DNA from: Costus lasius
Taxonomy: Eukaryota; Streptophyta; Magnoliopsida; Zingiberales; Costaceae
Direction of reading: 5' to 3'
Assembly: GCA_027563935.2 (NCBI GenBank)
Contig: CM050449.1
Coordinates: 16,638,735-16,702,734, forward strand
DNA: 64,000 nt
Made by a program: the position numbers and the translations under genes. Positions 24,619-35,240 of this stretch are shown piece after piece (position 1 is the stretch's first letter; every line of letters begins with the position of its first letter). Below the pieces are notes generated by a model. It was not told the origin of the DNA. It saw nothing but the letters and a program-made list of their open reading frames with translations, and ran no database searches.

Positions 24619-26110
24619 ATGGCTTTCTCGTTCCAAGAACAGCACCCTAATTTCCTTCTGGATTCTGTTTACCTCCCCAAGACGCCGGTTGACATGCTGC
24701 TTCTTCATCAGGCAGCCTCCTCTTGCTTCAGTACTTGCCCCTACTCATCTCAAGGAAATGATTTCGGGGGCTTTGAGAGAAGCTGTGTTGACACGGGTAG
24801 AAATGCCACTTCAGCTGAGAGCCAATTGGTTTGTTCTCCAATATTGATGCCTGAATACAATGTTGAGAGCCAAAGAAAGAGTAGAGAAGAGGAAAGCTTC
24901 AACACTGACCAATCCAAGGTTGGAACGCCTGAATAATGTTGTATTATATATTCTTCTGATAATTGATTTGCTTGGGATGCAGGTATATGTATGTATATGT
25001 TCTCCATTTCCTTACAGATTTAGCTTAATCTCTTTTCTGTTGCTTGGAAAAGGACGGCAAAGGCAAGAAAATGAAGAGAGTTAGAGGCGGGGAAAAGGAA
25101 TCAAAGAAACCTAAAACTGATCAAGTCAACATGGAAGGTTCAGAGGCTTGTTCTGATCCAACTGCGGGATACATTCATGTGAGAGCAAGGAGAGGTCAGG
25201 CTACAGACAGCCACAGCCTTGCAGAAAGGGTACCAAATTAATTATCCGTTCATAATATTGTTGTAATATATTTATCTTCCAATTAAGCTTCAATATTCCT
25301 GTCATGGTTTTAGGTTAGAAGGGAGAAGATAAGTGAAAGAATGAAGATGTTGCAAGGCCTTGTTCCTGGCTGTGAGAGGGTGAATATATCTTGATCAAAT
25401 TACATTGATGCATGCTTCAACATAGGATTTCAACTCTAAAACGATTCTATTTTGAGTACTGCAGGTAACTGGAAAGGCTGTCATGTTGGATGAGATCATT
25501 AATTATGTCCAATCCTTACAAAACCAGGTCGAGGTACATGTCCTATCTAGGAAATTACACATCCATCCACTTTTTTGCTTCTTCTTTTTTTCTAAACCCT
25601 AAACCTATCTGTGATTTTCTCCAGTTTCTCTCCATGAAGATTGCTTCTTTGAGTCCCATCTTGTATGATTTCAATGTAGAGTTCGATGATTGCATAAATC
25701 ACCCACAGGTAACCTAATTAATGACTTTCTACTCTCTCTCTCTCTATATAAAGATTTCATGCTGATGAGCTGCAGTATCTGAAGTCTCAGAAATTGATGA
25801 GGGACATGCCACAGCCATTGCCTTCTTTAGACCAGAGCAGAACTTTTGGCAGTGAAGGAACAAATTACCAAGTGATGGATCATGCACCAGCACTTTTACT
25901 GCAGGGCCAAGAATCCACATCCTTCTCTCAGGTTGGTGTCGCTTATCAGAAAGGGTATTTGATATGACAACATCATTTGGTCAACAGATTAAAACTAGAC
26001 CAATAGCTGAACATCTTTTTCAGGATGGTGGCAGTAGCCTGCAAGTTGATGCACAAAGACAAGTGTTTCTTGATCAGCTAGGGTTTACCAACATGTGCTC
26101 TTTTCAGTAG
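24619..26110 (+). CDS. bHLH transcription factor, bHLH137/BEE/CIB-like
   Basis: Seven exons with consistent phase 0 junctions: 24619-24918, 25053-25229, 25314-25379, 25465-25533, 25625-25708, 25776-25931 and 26024-26110. They give 312 aa. The N-terminus ([18 protein letters not shown]) matches the bHLH137-like group. A basic KR-rich stretch precedes [20 protein letters not shown]. The bHLH domain (about 148-208) has the H-E-R contact residues ([12 protein letters not shown]) that read G-box CACGTG sites, then helix 2 with [20 protein letters not shown]. Such factors dimerise in the nucleus and act in brassinosteroid, light or flowering responses; the exact role cannot be assigned. A donor near 26151 and an acceptor near 26250 suggest a 3' UTR intron. 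Confidence 0.94.
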
Positions 26111-28166
26111 AGAACTAAATGCAGCACCTGCCACGCCGCTGATCGATGAGGTAGGAACTCATGGAAATATTCAAAATAAATTATTTACTTACTCAAATTC
26201 TTCTAATCCTGATCTAATTTCTTTTTCTTTTCTTAATTAAATTACCTCAGATGGTGTTCTATGGGTGAAGGGGGAGTGCCGAGAGTAACAGCAGGGATCA
26301 GCACGAGTTCTTCACCAGTATCAGACCGCACGCAGTAACAACACCCACTGTTGTTGTAATGGCTGATCTCCAGCCCAATAACTTATCAAAATCCCATGTA
26401 CAACACAGTGCAAGTGTTTCACTGCAGAAACTCTTTCATCCATAAATATCTTTGGATTATTCCCAGTGGGGTTGCTGCAGAAATCAATCAACTTGTTTGC
26501 ATGGAATTACACACTCTAAAGTCAAAACAAACCCTTTCTTTATATGTCAAATCCCAGTTACTCTCCTATATCTACAATAATGACTGCATATTTCCGTGCA
26601 TTTGATCCGACTTTGATAGTATTTATGATAATGATATGAAGATATAGGAATCAATCCACTAAATGGAGGGCAACTTGGGTCGCTCTCGCGCAGTTAATCA
26701 TGAAATTGTACCCAAGTTACATAACAGCATTGAATCAAGAAAACTTCAGCTAATTTTGAATGGTAAGCGATATAATTCAGAAGTAGCTTTCTAGCTCGTG
26801 CGCATGAGAACAAGAACATGTACTATAATTTCAATGAAGTCAGATTTGAATCGTGCAGTGAATCATGCCATGTATATCTGACATAAATGTCGGTCTACAG
26901 CTACAACTCTTGGCTGCAAACATGCCTTCTCCTTCCCAGTGAAAATCTTTAGGGCTACCCTTCCAGCGGGTAGTCAGTACAGAAGGAGGATTGGACACCC
27001 AATATAAATTTCCATGATTGATGCCAACTAAGTAGGCTTTCTTAATCGAGAAGGAAATCGCTTTCCTTCGCCAGGTCAAACACTTAATATTTCTGATTAG
27101 TAAGTATCATGTCAACGACAGCTGCAGAAAATTTTATCCAAGATGGATGATGTAGACGCCGGGCTGGAAGTCAAATAGTAGATTTATACGTTATTTCGAT
27201 TAGTTGCCTTCAGATTTCTCCATCAAGCTTCTTGTTTGATTTTACTTTTTTCTGTAAATTCAATTTAAAAATATAAAATATGTAGCAATATATCTTCCTC
27301 CCAATTTCACATTCTTAATTCTAGTTCTATAAAGAGTTGTTGCTCGTTCAATACTTGATGCTTTTTTTAATATTTTTTTTATTAATTATCATATTGGTAC
27401 TTATTTTTGATATTTTTATCTACATACAATACTTGTACATAAGAAAAGGACACACAATTGACGAGTTGACTCTTGAACTATCATGGCAAGACATTCAATT
27501 GTAATGCTAGAACTAGATTATTCGTAGGAGTAGTACTCTCAAAGCTAGATGAAGTAGATAAGTGGCTAGTGCTTGAGCATATGATCACGCGTCTCTTCAT
27601 TTGATAACACAATTTCATAATGAAAGGTATATTTTGACCATGTGCTCAAAGCATTTATTCAATTATATCGTGTTCTCAAAGTTTGCATTATAATGATCAC
27701 CAAAAATAAATGAAAATTAACTCATTATATATTTCAAATGATTGGTTGGTGATTGATGAGCAATTTCTAGATAAGGACTTAGATGAAGAGGGTCCTACGT
27801 TATCACCATTTGACTACCTAAAAATTTTTTTCCTTTTGGGCGCATTTTCTAGAAAGCCGCAGCTTACTAGAATTTTAGAAAGACCTGCATATCACCGTTC
27901 GATGGGTGAGTGCGCAAATCTCCAAATCTTTCCAAATTTTATTTTGTGTGCACATCAAGGAAACCTGCACATCACATTTCGTGTGCACATTGTAATGCAC
28001 GGTGAACGGTGTGGATGTAAGGATTCTTATTTTTTTAGGAAGCCGCGGCTTCCTAAAAATTTTTTCCCTTTTAAAGGGCATTAGCTATGATCAAATGCTT
28101 GATATCGAAATAATTAGGCTAAACTAACTCTTAATCCTATATCAAAAGTACCTTTCTTGAGTGTTC
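26111..28166. other. 3' UTR and intergenic DNA with short palindromic repeats
   Basis: The first few hundred bases are probably bHLH 3' UTR. The rest is AT-rich and holds no recognisable gene. Two related palindromic segments lie at about 27849-27871 and 28032-28059 (see that entry). Confidence 0.4.
28032..28059. repeat. 28-bp perfect palindrome with core GGAAGCCGCGGCTTCC
   Basis: The arms are 14 bp and the centre is GCCG|CGGC. A decayed copy (CTAGAAAGCCGCAGCTTACTAG) lies about 190 bp upstream. Both copies have a neighbouring CCTAAAAATTTTTT-CCTTTT segment, so a larger unit has been duplicated. Confidence 0.7.
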
Positions 28167-28171
28167 CTAGT

Positions 28172-29444
28172 TGTCAGACCTGATTCAGACCGATCCGGCC
28201 CAAGCCTAAAACCAAACCCAAATCTAAACCCAAAAAAGAGAGGATCTCGGTCAACTTTTGGCGTTGACCCTAGGTTGAACGAAGCAGCGGCTTCGTCCTC
28301 TCCGCGCGCGACGAACGCGGACGCGGCGAGCCCTCCAGATGGATCGGCGACGACACTAGAGTCAGGTGGCTACCCTAATTTGGGAGATAGACTCGGCTCG
28401 GAGGCGGATGACCCGGACGCGGATGTTGACGAGCGATTCGGACGCAGAGCTTGAGGAAGCAGCAGCGTCGACCTTGTCCTGGCGGATGAAGCAGAGAGGC
28501 GATGCTGGGCGTTTAAAAAAGAGGCAGCGTGAGAGATCGGGGACACCGGTGAATTCGACCTCCACCACGGGTGAGCAGTACAATTCCAATAAGCTGAGAG
28601 TAGTGAGTTTGGGAAAGCATCGAGCGTCAAGGGGATTTTGAGAGTTTGTAGCCAACAGTTGGAGAGCCGCACGGCGAGGGAGGGATAGGGGTTACCGGCG
28701 ATCGGGGTCGACGGTAGAAGAGAGGTCTGTGTATCTTCCGACGGTGAATAAAATCTTTCTTCCCTGTGCATCTATCCCTCTCTGTCCTGGTAATTCGGCG
28801 GCGTGGGTTTCCCATCATCTGTAGCAAGCTGTGGCGACACTGACAGGCGGCAGCGACTGTGGCTGGGACGAGGCACAGGCGGCGTCTTCCCCCTGCCAGC
28901 GCGGCCCTCCTCCGGTAAGCTCGCGAGCGCGGCGGCGCTCAACGGTGCGAAGCTAGACGAAGGCAATGACGACGACGTGTTTCGAACCAGCGGCGTTCGA
29001 AACGAGGGAACAGCTGACGTGGCGGCCGAAGTCAAAATAGGAGCGGGTCAACGGCAGAAATTGAAACGCGAGTTCGATTTCGCGGGTTGACGCAAGCAAG
29101 ACGTCAGAGGCGAATTCGATATCATCGAAATCGAATTTAACGGCTGACGCGTCAGCAAGCCGAGAGTTAAATCGAGCGAAGGCAAAAATTCAGCGTTGAC
29201 GACGGGAAAGTTGACTTGGTCAATCAATTTTGACCATAAGGTATTTTTCAATTGGGATTTCAAATTCTAAATTAGGGTTAGGGTTTCGTGCGATTGTAAT
29301 CTGGGGATAAATATTGTTCGGAGAAATTAAGATTTTCTATTTGGGTTAAAATTTTGCATGGAAACCCTAGGAAGTTCACGCTTTGATGTTCCTCCGGACA
29401 ATCCTAAGATAACAGTTTAGGGCTGATCCGACTGGGGCGTGACG
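28172..29444 (+). mobile_element. Solo LTR of the gag-only family, plus orientation
   Basis: It starts TGTCAGACC, ends GGGGCGTGACG, and is flanked by an exact 5-bp duplication CTAGT at 28167-28171 and 29445-29449. It shares with the LTRs at 16517 and 58199 the GGCCCAAGCC-type start, a CpG-rich centre, and a telobox-like ATTAGGGTTAGGGTTTCG (about 29272) near its 3' part. No internal region remains. Confidence 0.87.
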
Positions 29445-29449
29445 CTAGT

Positions 29450-30853
29450 CGATCAACTCTACAAAGACTTGTGTTTAGTTTAAATTAGAGTACACTTCCT
29501 TTGCTCATTAGTTTGTGGAAATTATCAATTGAAACTATTTCCTTTTAATTAATCCAGGCTAGAGCAGAAACTGGTAGAGTCACATAAGGAAAGAAATATC
29601 GTACAGCATCTAATTGACCGCACAATCAATTCGCTCTACCTGAGGCACTGAGCAATAAATATTCAAGGCTAACGAAAAAGGCTAGTCTCCGCGTGTGTCC
29701 TCGGCCTGTTCCTTGCTGCACAGGCACGGCACAACGGCGAACTGCTACCTCCATGCACGGCCCCGCGCCCGTGCCTCTTGTTCCCAAAGCGCCAGGCCGG
29801 AAAGATAAGAAGGCAGCTTATTAAATCAGCAGCGTGGGATCCATTTCTATTTCTCCCGGAGCGACGGCGCGCGAAGCCTGAGCAGCAGCGCCGGGAGCGC
29901 CGTCGGCGGCGGGGAGGCACGGCTGCGTGGTGGGGGCGTGGCGCTGTCGAGAGAGGAGAGGGAAGGCGCCAAAGGGAATTAAATGAGGCCATGGGCTGTC
30001 CTTGAAATGGACGGGTGACTGATCAACCACGTGATCGGTGTTGCTCTCTGTCTTTTGGGAGCTTCAAGCCAGCATGGAGTGCGGTCTTGTAGACTGACTG
30101 TAGAGGAGGGGGCTGTAAAATTAGTCAGCTTGTAGAGGCTGGAGGCTTGGCACAGTGAGCTGAGTGAAAAGGAATCGGGAACGCTCGATCTCTCTGGGCG
30201 GGGGTGTGGCCGTGGTGCTCGAGTGTTGCTCGATGGGGTGGCAGGAGGCACTGTGTGCAGATATGGATGTTTAGTTGGGATTCAATGAATTGAATCGGGG
30301 CCATTAATGAATCAATCCATCAATGAATCATGCATTTGAAGCATCTCCAACTCTTGGGATCGACGAGTACTTGGACCATCGGCCTTCGCATGTGAATGCC
30401 CGGCGGCATTTTGTCGGGCGGTTCTGTTGGCGCCGGCCGCTTCTTAAACAAAAATTTCTTTGCCTAAAGTCTTTTATTTTATATGACTATTTGCTTTTAA
30501 ATCCATAATTTTAAAAAGATGAACGACTATAATATAAGTTAATAAATATAAAAAAATAAATTAGGAAGAGCATATTATTATTAATATTATTTTCAGATTA
30601 TGGTTCTAGTATGTTTATGTATTTTGGATCAAGTTGTGTGACAAATTAAATTTATAGATAAAATTAGGCGGGCCTTAAACTTTTTAGGATGATTTTGGGC
30701 TTTAAATCAGGATTTAGCACTAGTTTTAGCATTCGAGTTTGGGCTTTTGAAAGAATGAGGCCCGTAATTAATATTTTAATTTTAAAATTTTTAATGATAA
30801 ACCTTGGAGCAGCAAAAAAAATTCAGAAAAAATAAAATAAAATATTAAAGCTC
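29450..30853. other. Intergenic DNA with a GC-rich block
   Basis: About 29690-30250 is GC-rich with open frames on both strands, but none resembles a protein family. It could be a repeat fragment or a promoter-like CpG block. The rest is AT-rich. Confidence 0.35.
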
Positions 30854-31043
30854 TAAGGCTGTGTTTAGCAGGACGTACGGAAACTAAGAAGGATGGAAAA
30901 AGAAGAAGAAAAGGAAAATAAGAAGAATGGAAAAATAAGAAATATTTCTTTCTTTATGTTTAGCTAGAGGGAAGGAAAAATTGAAGGATTATTATAGACA
31001 CCCTTTGTTTTTCTTTTTATACGCATACTATATGAATATTCTT

Positions 31044-31256
31044 GCCATAAATATAGAGAAATATTAAAAACTATTAATATTTATAAAAATGAGTTAAAAA
31101 ATTATTAAAAAGATAAAATATTTTAAAATTGACTTTACACTCTAATTTTTGCCATAATATAGAGAAATATTAAAAACTATTAATATTTATAAAAATGAGT
31201 TAAAAAATTATTAAAAAGATAAAATATTTTAAAATTGACTTTACACTCTAATTTTT
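31044..31256. repeat. Tandem duplication of a ~106-bp AT-rich unit
   Basis: Two almost identical copies, 31044-31150 and 31151-31256, each begin GCCATAA and end CTCTAATTTTT. A third partial start lies at 31257. They sit inside the Harbinger-like element. Confidence 0.9.
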
Positions 31257-31624
31257 GCCATAATATAGAATTTATTTTTTTTTCTCAACCAAACCTCTAA
31301 ATAGACACGAGTTATAACAACAAATTTAGAATTACAACAAAGTTAACCAAAATACAAATGTCCAAACCATCAAAATAACATTACAATATACAAATAAGTG
31401 AGTTTGCCAAAATACAAACGTCCACACCATTTAAATAGTACAACATACAAGTAACATCACAATGTACCTGTAGCATTCTTGAAATATGAATAAGTGAGTT
31501 TGCCAAAAGAAAAATGAAATAACATAATTTGCAACATATATATGACATAGTTCACAACATCAAAATAATAACAAATGCCCACAACATCAAAATAACATCA
31601 AATGTCCACAATATCAAAATAACA

Positions 31625-32465
31625 TCAATCTTTCATTAGTTCATTTAGCACTGATAAACGAGCATGTGCTGGTGCAGAGAAAAAGAGTCTAGCTGCATCT
31701 TTATCACGACCCAGCATCACATAAGCACGCACTAGCCTATGTTGTGGCACCCTAATCTTTTCCAGCTCTTCATATAAGTTTGAAAGGTCCATCGCCTTCT
31801 CATGCTCTTTCTTTTTCTCTTGCTCATTTTCCAATGAAATAACTTGATGAGGATCAATTGTGCGATCAACCAACAACTTCATACTACCATTTCATGAAGT
31901 TCCTCTTTTGTATCATCTGTTGTAGCCGCTGCAGACGTACACTTCCTCTTGGTGCTCCGAGATGATTTAGAATCATTAGCATTCATTAGTCCATGGATGG
32001 AAGGACTTGACACTTCAGTTGGTGTTGACTCATCAATAACGTCAAAATCCTCCATATTTATGTGATTTTCATTTGCAGATGTCTTCATACATTCCCCGTA
32101 AGTGGTTGAAAAGGCCCATGTAGCTCGATCTTTGGAAAAAAGATCTTCCAACTTATCATAATTGTAGACTGGAGTGGTCTTCCATTTCTTCATATTAGAA
32201 TTAGCCTATAAAAACAAAAACTTAATCAGTCCATGCACATATCAAAAAAGATCATAAATGAATAAATTTTAACTAATATACCTTTATAAGGTCATCCCAC
32301 ACAGCATCATCAGCTTCAAACATCTTTGTCTGACTATTCTATGCTATGCCACTTTTGTTTTTAAAAAGTTCATGACAGATACTGAAATTACATTTAAATA
32401 TTTTAATTCTATTTTTCAAGTGATCTTTTGTTAAATTTATGCCTAATTTTTCTTCAATTATGGCG
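31625..32465 (-). pseudogene. MYB/SANT-like domain protein remnant (L10-interacting MYB type)
   Basis: On the minus strand, the C-terminal half of a Myb/SANT-like DNA-binding domain is readable (LTKDHLKNRIK, KSGIA, NSQTKMFEADDAVWDDLI). A 76-nt intron (about 32206-32281) follows, then KKWKTTPVYNYDKLEDLFSKDRA. The conserved tryptophan after GIA is a stop codon (TAG), and the frame shifts near 31880 before a final LYEELEKIRV...RLVRAYVMLGRD part. The first helix is not recognisable. These proteins bind DNA and in Harbinger elements assist the transposase; this copy is non-functional. Confidence 0.75.
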
Positions 32466-33105
32466 ATGATGAAATCGCAGACAATGAAATAGCAAGCGGC
32501 GACGATGAATCGCAGGCGGGTGACGATGAAATAGCAGGCAACGACGAAGAATCGCAGGCGGGCGACGATGAAATAGCAGGCATCGACAAAGAAGGACGGG
32601 CGACTATGAAATCGCAGACGGCAGCAATGAAGAAGGGCAGCGATGACGAATGTGTAGGGTTTTTTCTCGTGCGGCTGGGTGAGAATACGAGCCTGATGCC
32701 TTTTTGCATATATCCGTCTAAATCGAACGGATCGATTTTGGAAGGAAAAGGGGTAATTTTCTTTCAGGTTTTTCTTTCTGTACTTTCCATTCACCTTGTT
32801 AAACACAAAAAAAAATTAACTTTCCATCTATTCTACTTTCTGTTCACCCTGCTAAATACAGTATAACTTCCCACGGTTATTTCCCTCCTTTTTTTAATTT
32901 TTGAAAATATTGCGGGAAAATCACAGCCATGAACACTGGATAGCGTTGCTGAGTGGACAGTGGATAGCGTTTCGTTCTCAAGAGCACCTCAAGTGCGAAT
33001 AAAAATGCCGTGACCTTATCTCCCACATCCCTTTGCAATCCATCCGCCGAGCTCCCTCATCCCTTTGCAATCCTCCTGCGTCCCTTTCCGTCTCCTTCAC
33101 TTCCG

Positions 33106-33970
33106 ATGGCTACGGTCTCTGCTGCCTTCGTATCTCTCAAGCCGTCGACTCGGAGTCACCAGGTCATCTCTTGTTCTGCCACTCTTCTTTCCCTCCTTTG
33201 GATGAATTTCGTTGTGTTTCAATAGAATTAGCCCTTTCTTTTCATGGTTTTGTTGCATCTCTGTGGCATCATGTGTATCAAATGTCTCAAACAAAGTACA
33301 AATTGTTTGCAACTGTTGTGCGAACTTGAGAGGAGCGCTTTTCTGGATTGAATAATTTGGCCGAGAAATAGACTTAGGGTTAGGAAATGTTTGAATATTA
33401 GTGAAATCCTAGCAACTTGTATGCTGTTGACTATTGTAAGTAATGCAGACAAATGGGGTAAATTCCAGAGCGAAGCTTGTTTACCTTGGCACCTCAAGGC
33501 TCACCTTTCCCTCTTTGAGGTCCTCTCGGTTTCGCGTCTGCTGCGCTGTAAGCATTGTTACCTAACTTCTTCTGCAAGTTTTCAGTAACTGCTGGTTTTG
33601 ATGCCAACCTAATGTATGTGTAAATCTGTTGATCGATGGTTAGGCGAAACCTGAGACAGTTATCAAAGTCTTAGAAATTGTGAAGACGCAGCTGGCATTG
33701 CCCGAAGGGACAAGCCTTGTTCCAGAGTCGAAATTCTCCGAACTCGGCGCCGATTCACTGGACACGGTATCGTCTTACACATTTGCTTATAGTATATGCT
33801 AATCCAGTCTTATATGCTGCAACTTTGGGCTGCAGGTGGAGATTGTGATGTGCTTGGAGGAGGAGTTTGGCATTAGTGTTGATGAGGAGAACTCGCAGAA
33901 CATCGCCACAGTTCAAGATGCAGCAGATCTTATAGAGAAACTTGTTCAGCAGAAAAGCGGGGTAGCTTAG
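33106..33970 (+). CDS. Acyl carrier protein, plastid
   Basis: Four exons, 33106-33162, 33449-33547, 33644-33766 and 33836-33970, all in phase 0, give 137 aa, the usual length. Residues 1 to about 51 form a Ser/Arg-rich chloroplast transit peptide ending SSRFRVCCA. The mature protein starts AKPETVIKV and carries [12 protein letters not shown], in which Ser90 takes the 4'-phosphopantetheine arm. It then has [12 protein letters not shown] and [14 protein letters not shown]. It carries growing acyl chains in type II fatty acid synthesis in the plastid. The first donor, CAG|GTCATC, is weak, but only this join keeps the transit peptide in frame; a longer open frame running into that intron is an artefact. 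Confidence 0.95.
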
Positions 33971-35240
33971 TAATCAGCGAACGGTGAAGAGTTTAAAGAG
34001 CGTGATTCTAGGGGTAAGAGATTGGATTGGTTGATGGGTGGCATTGTAGGGTTGATTCGACATGGTTTATGTAGTCAATTTTGATTTGATTTCTCTTTGG
34101 TATGTTGTAATTGGCCAGTCGAGAATCTTTGAGATAGATATCAAGTAATTGGTATGCTCAGGCAGAATATTTCATCATTGGAAACTTACAATTATGCACT
34201 TAAAGCTTGTCCTCGTTTTTGTTATCTGATCCATCAACCTCATTTTGTTTTGACAGAGAGATGTTTGAGCTGCGAGATGCTTGACGAATCACCTGAGACA
34301 TAATGACATCAATGAGAATGCTGTGGTTCGATTTATTATCTGTGCTGATTGAGAGATTATATAGCAAGGCTCCATTCAAGATTTTATTCTCATTTGGTTA
34401 GATTTGTTAAGGTTATCCTTATAACCTTAACAAATCACCTCATTTTGTCATTTGGTTATTTCATTTTTCATTCAAGATATTATAGCATCAATCATTCATT
34501 TTAGATTTTCATTTAATCATTTTAGTCCTCCTGTCCAGGTCACAATCTTGGAAAATTATGTTACAATTTTTCGTATGATTAAACTAATTGAAAAATATTT
34601 TATAAAAATATATAAATATTCCCTTCACGTCATCATTAACTTCTAGAATTTGTATAACGTGTAAAAAAGTAAAAAAAAAAAAAATGTGTTTCATGACTCT
34701 ACTTTTATTAAAAATAGTGTAAGCACTGAACAATAAATGAAAACATTTATATTTTAATTTAAATCAAACCAAATCCAAAGTTTTGGTGTGGTTTTAGATT
34801 TTTGGTTTGATTTAATTTTTGGTGATAAAATTTTTAGGTTATGTTTGGTAGATATTTTATTTTTTTTTAATGAAAATTAAAATTAGATTGAAACTCTTTA
34901 GATAATTTTAGCTAAAATAAATAGTAAAAAAAATATAAATTTTCCTTACAACTATTACCATTTTTATTTTTTTTTTATTTTGACTAAAAAATGAAACTAC
35001 AAAATGAGTGTCACAAACACTCTGCTAAAGACAGAGCAGAAGATTGCAATCTGCGGGCCGCGCTGGGTTTGTTGGGTAGCCCAAATAAGTATCAAAACTT
35101 AATTCATTAATTTTTTTCTTCTTTTTGCATCATTGCATGGCTCATATACTCGTAGCGTTGTTAGGCACGTGATCGAGTACAAAACGGAAGTGATTATACA
35201 ATAAAAGTGATAGATGCCAAAGCGCAATAATTCAACCATT
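33971..35240. other. ACP 3' UTR and AT-rich spacer
   Basis: Probably about 300 bases of 3' UTR, then AT-rich DNA. A perfect hairpin lies at 34401-34436. The segment about 34846-35016 has weakly inverted ends (TGTTTGGTAG and a CAAACACTC counterpart) and may be a small MITE remnant. Confidence 0.35.
34401..34436. repeat. Perfect 16-bp-stem hairpin
   Basis: GATTTGTTAAGGTTAT and its exact reverse complement are separated by the 4-nt loop CCTT, about 430 bp after the ACP stop codon. The word CATTTGGTTA occurs on both sides. It may be the core of a tiny foldback element. Confidence 0.7.

Larger units (their letters stand above)
30857..32863 (-). mobile_element. Decayed PIF/Harbinger-like element with a MYB/SANT-like gene
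   Basis: The left end GGCTGTGTTTAGCAGG and the right end, TACTGTATTTAGCAGG in reverse complement, are inverted repeats. Both are flanked by TAA (30854-30856 and 32864-32866), the 3-bp TWA target usual for this superfamily. Inside is a broken minus-strand MYB/SANT-like gene of the type that accompanies Harbinger transposases. No transposase is present, so it cannot move by itself. Confidence 0.65.

Noticed and set aside
29669..30251. Open frames in a GC-rich block
   Set aside because: No similarity to any family recognised and frames exist on both strands alike.
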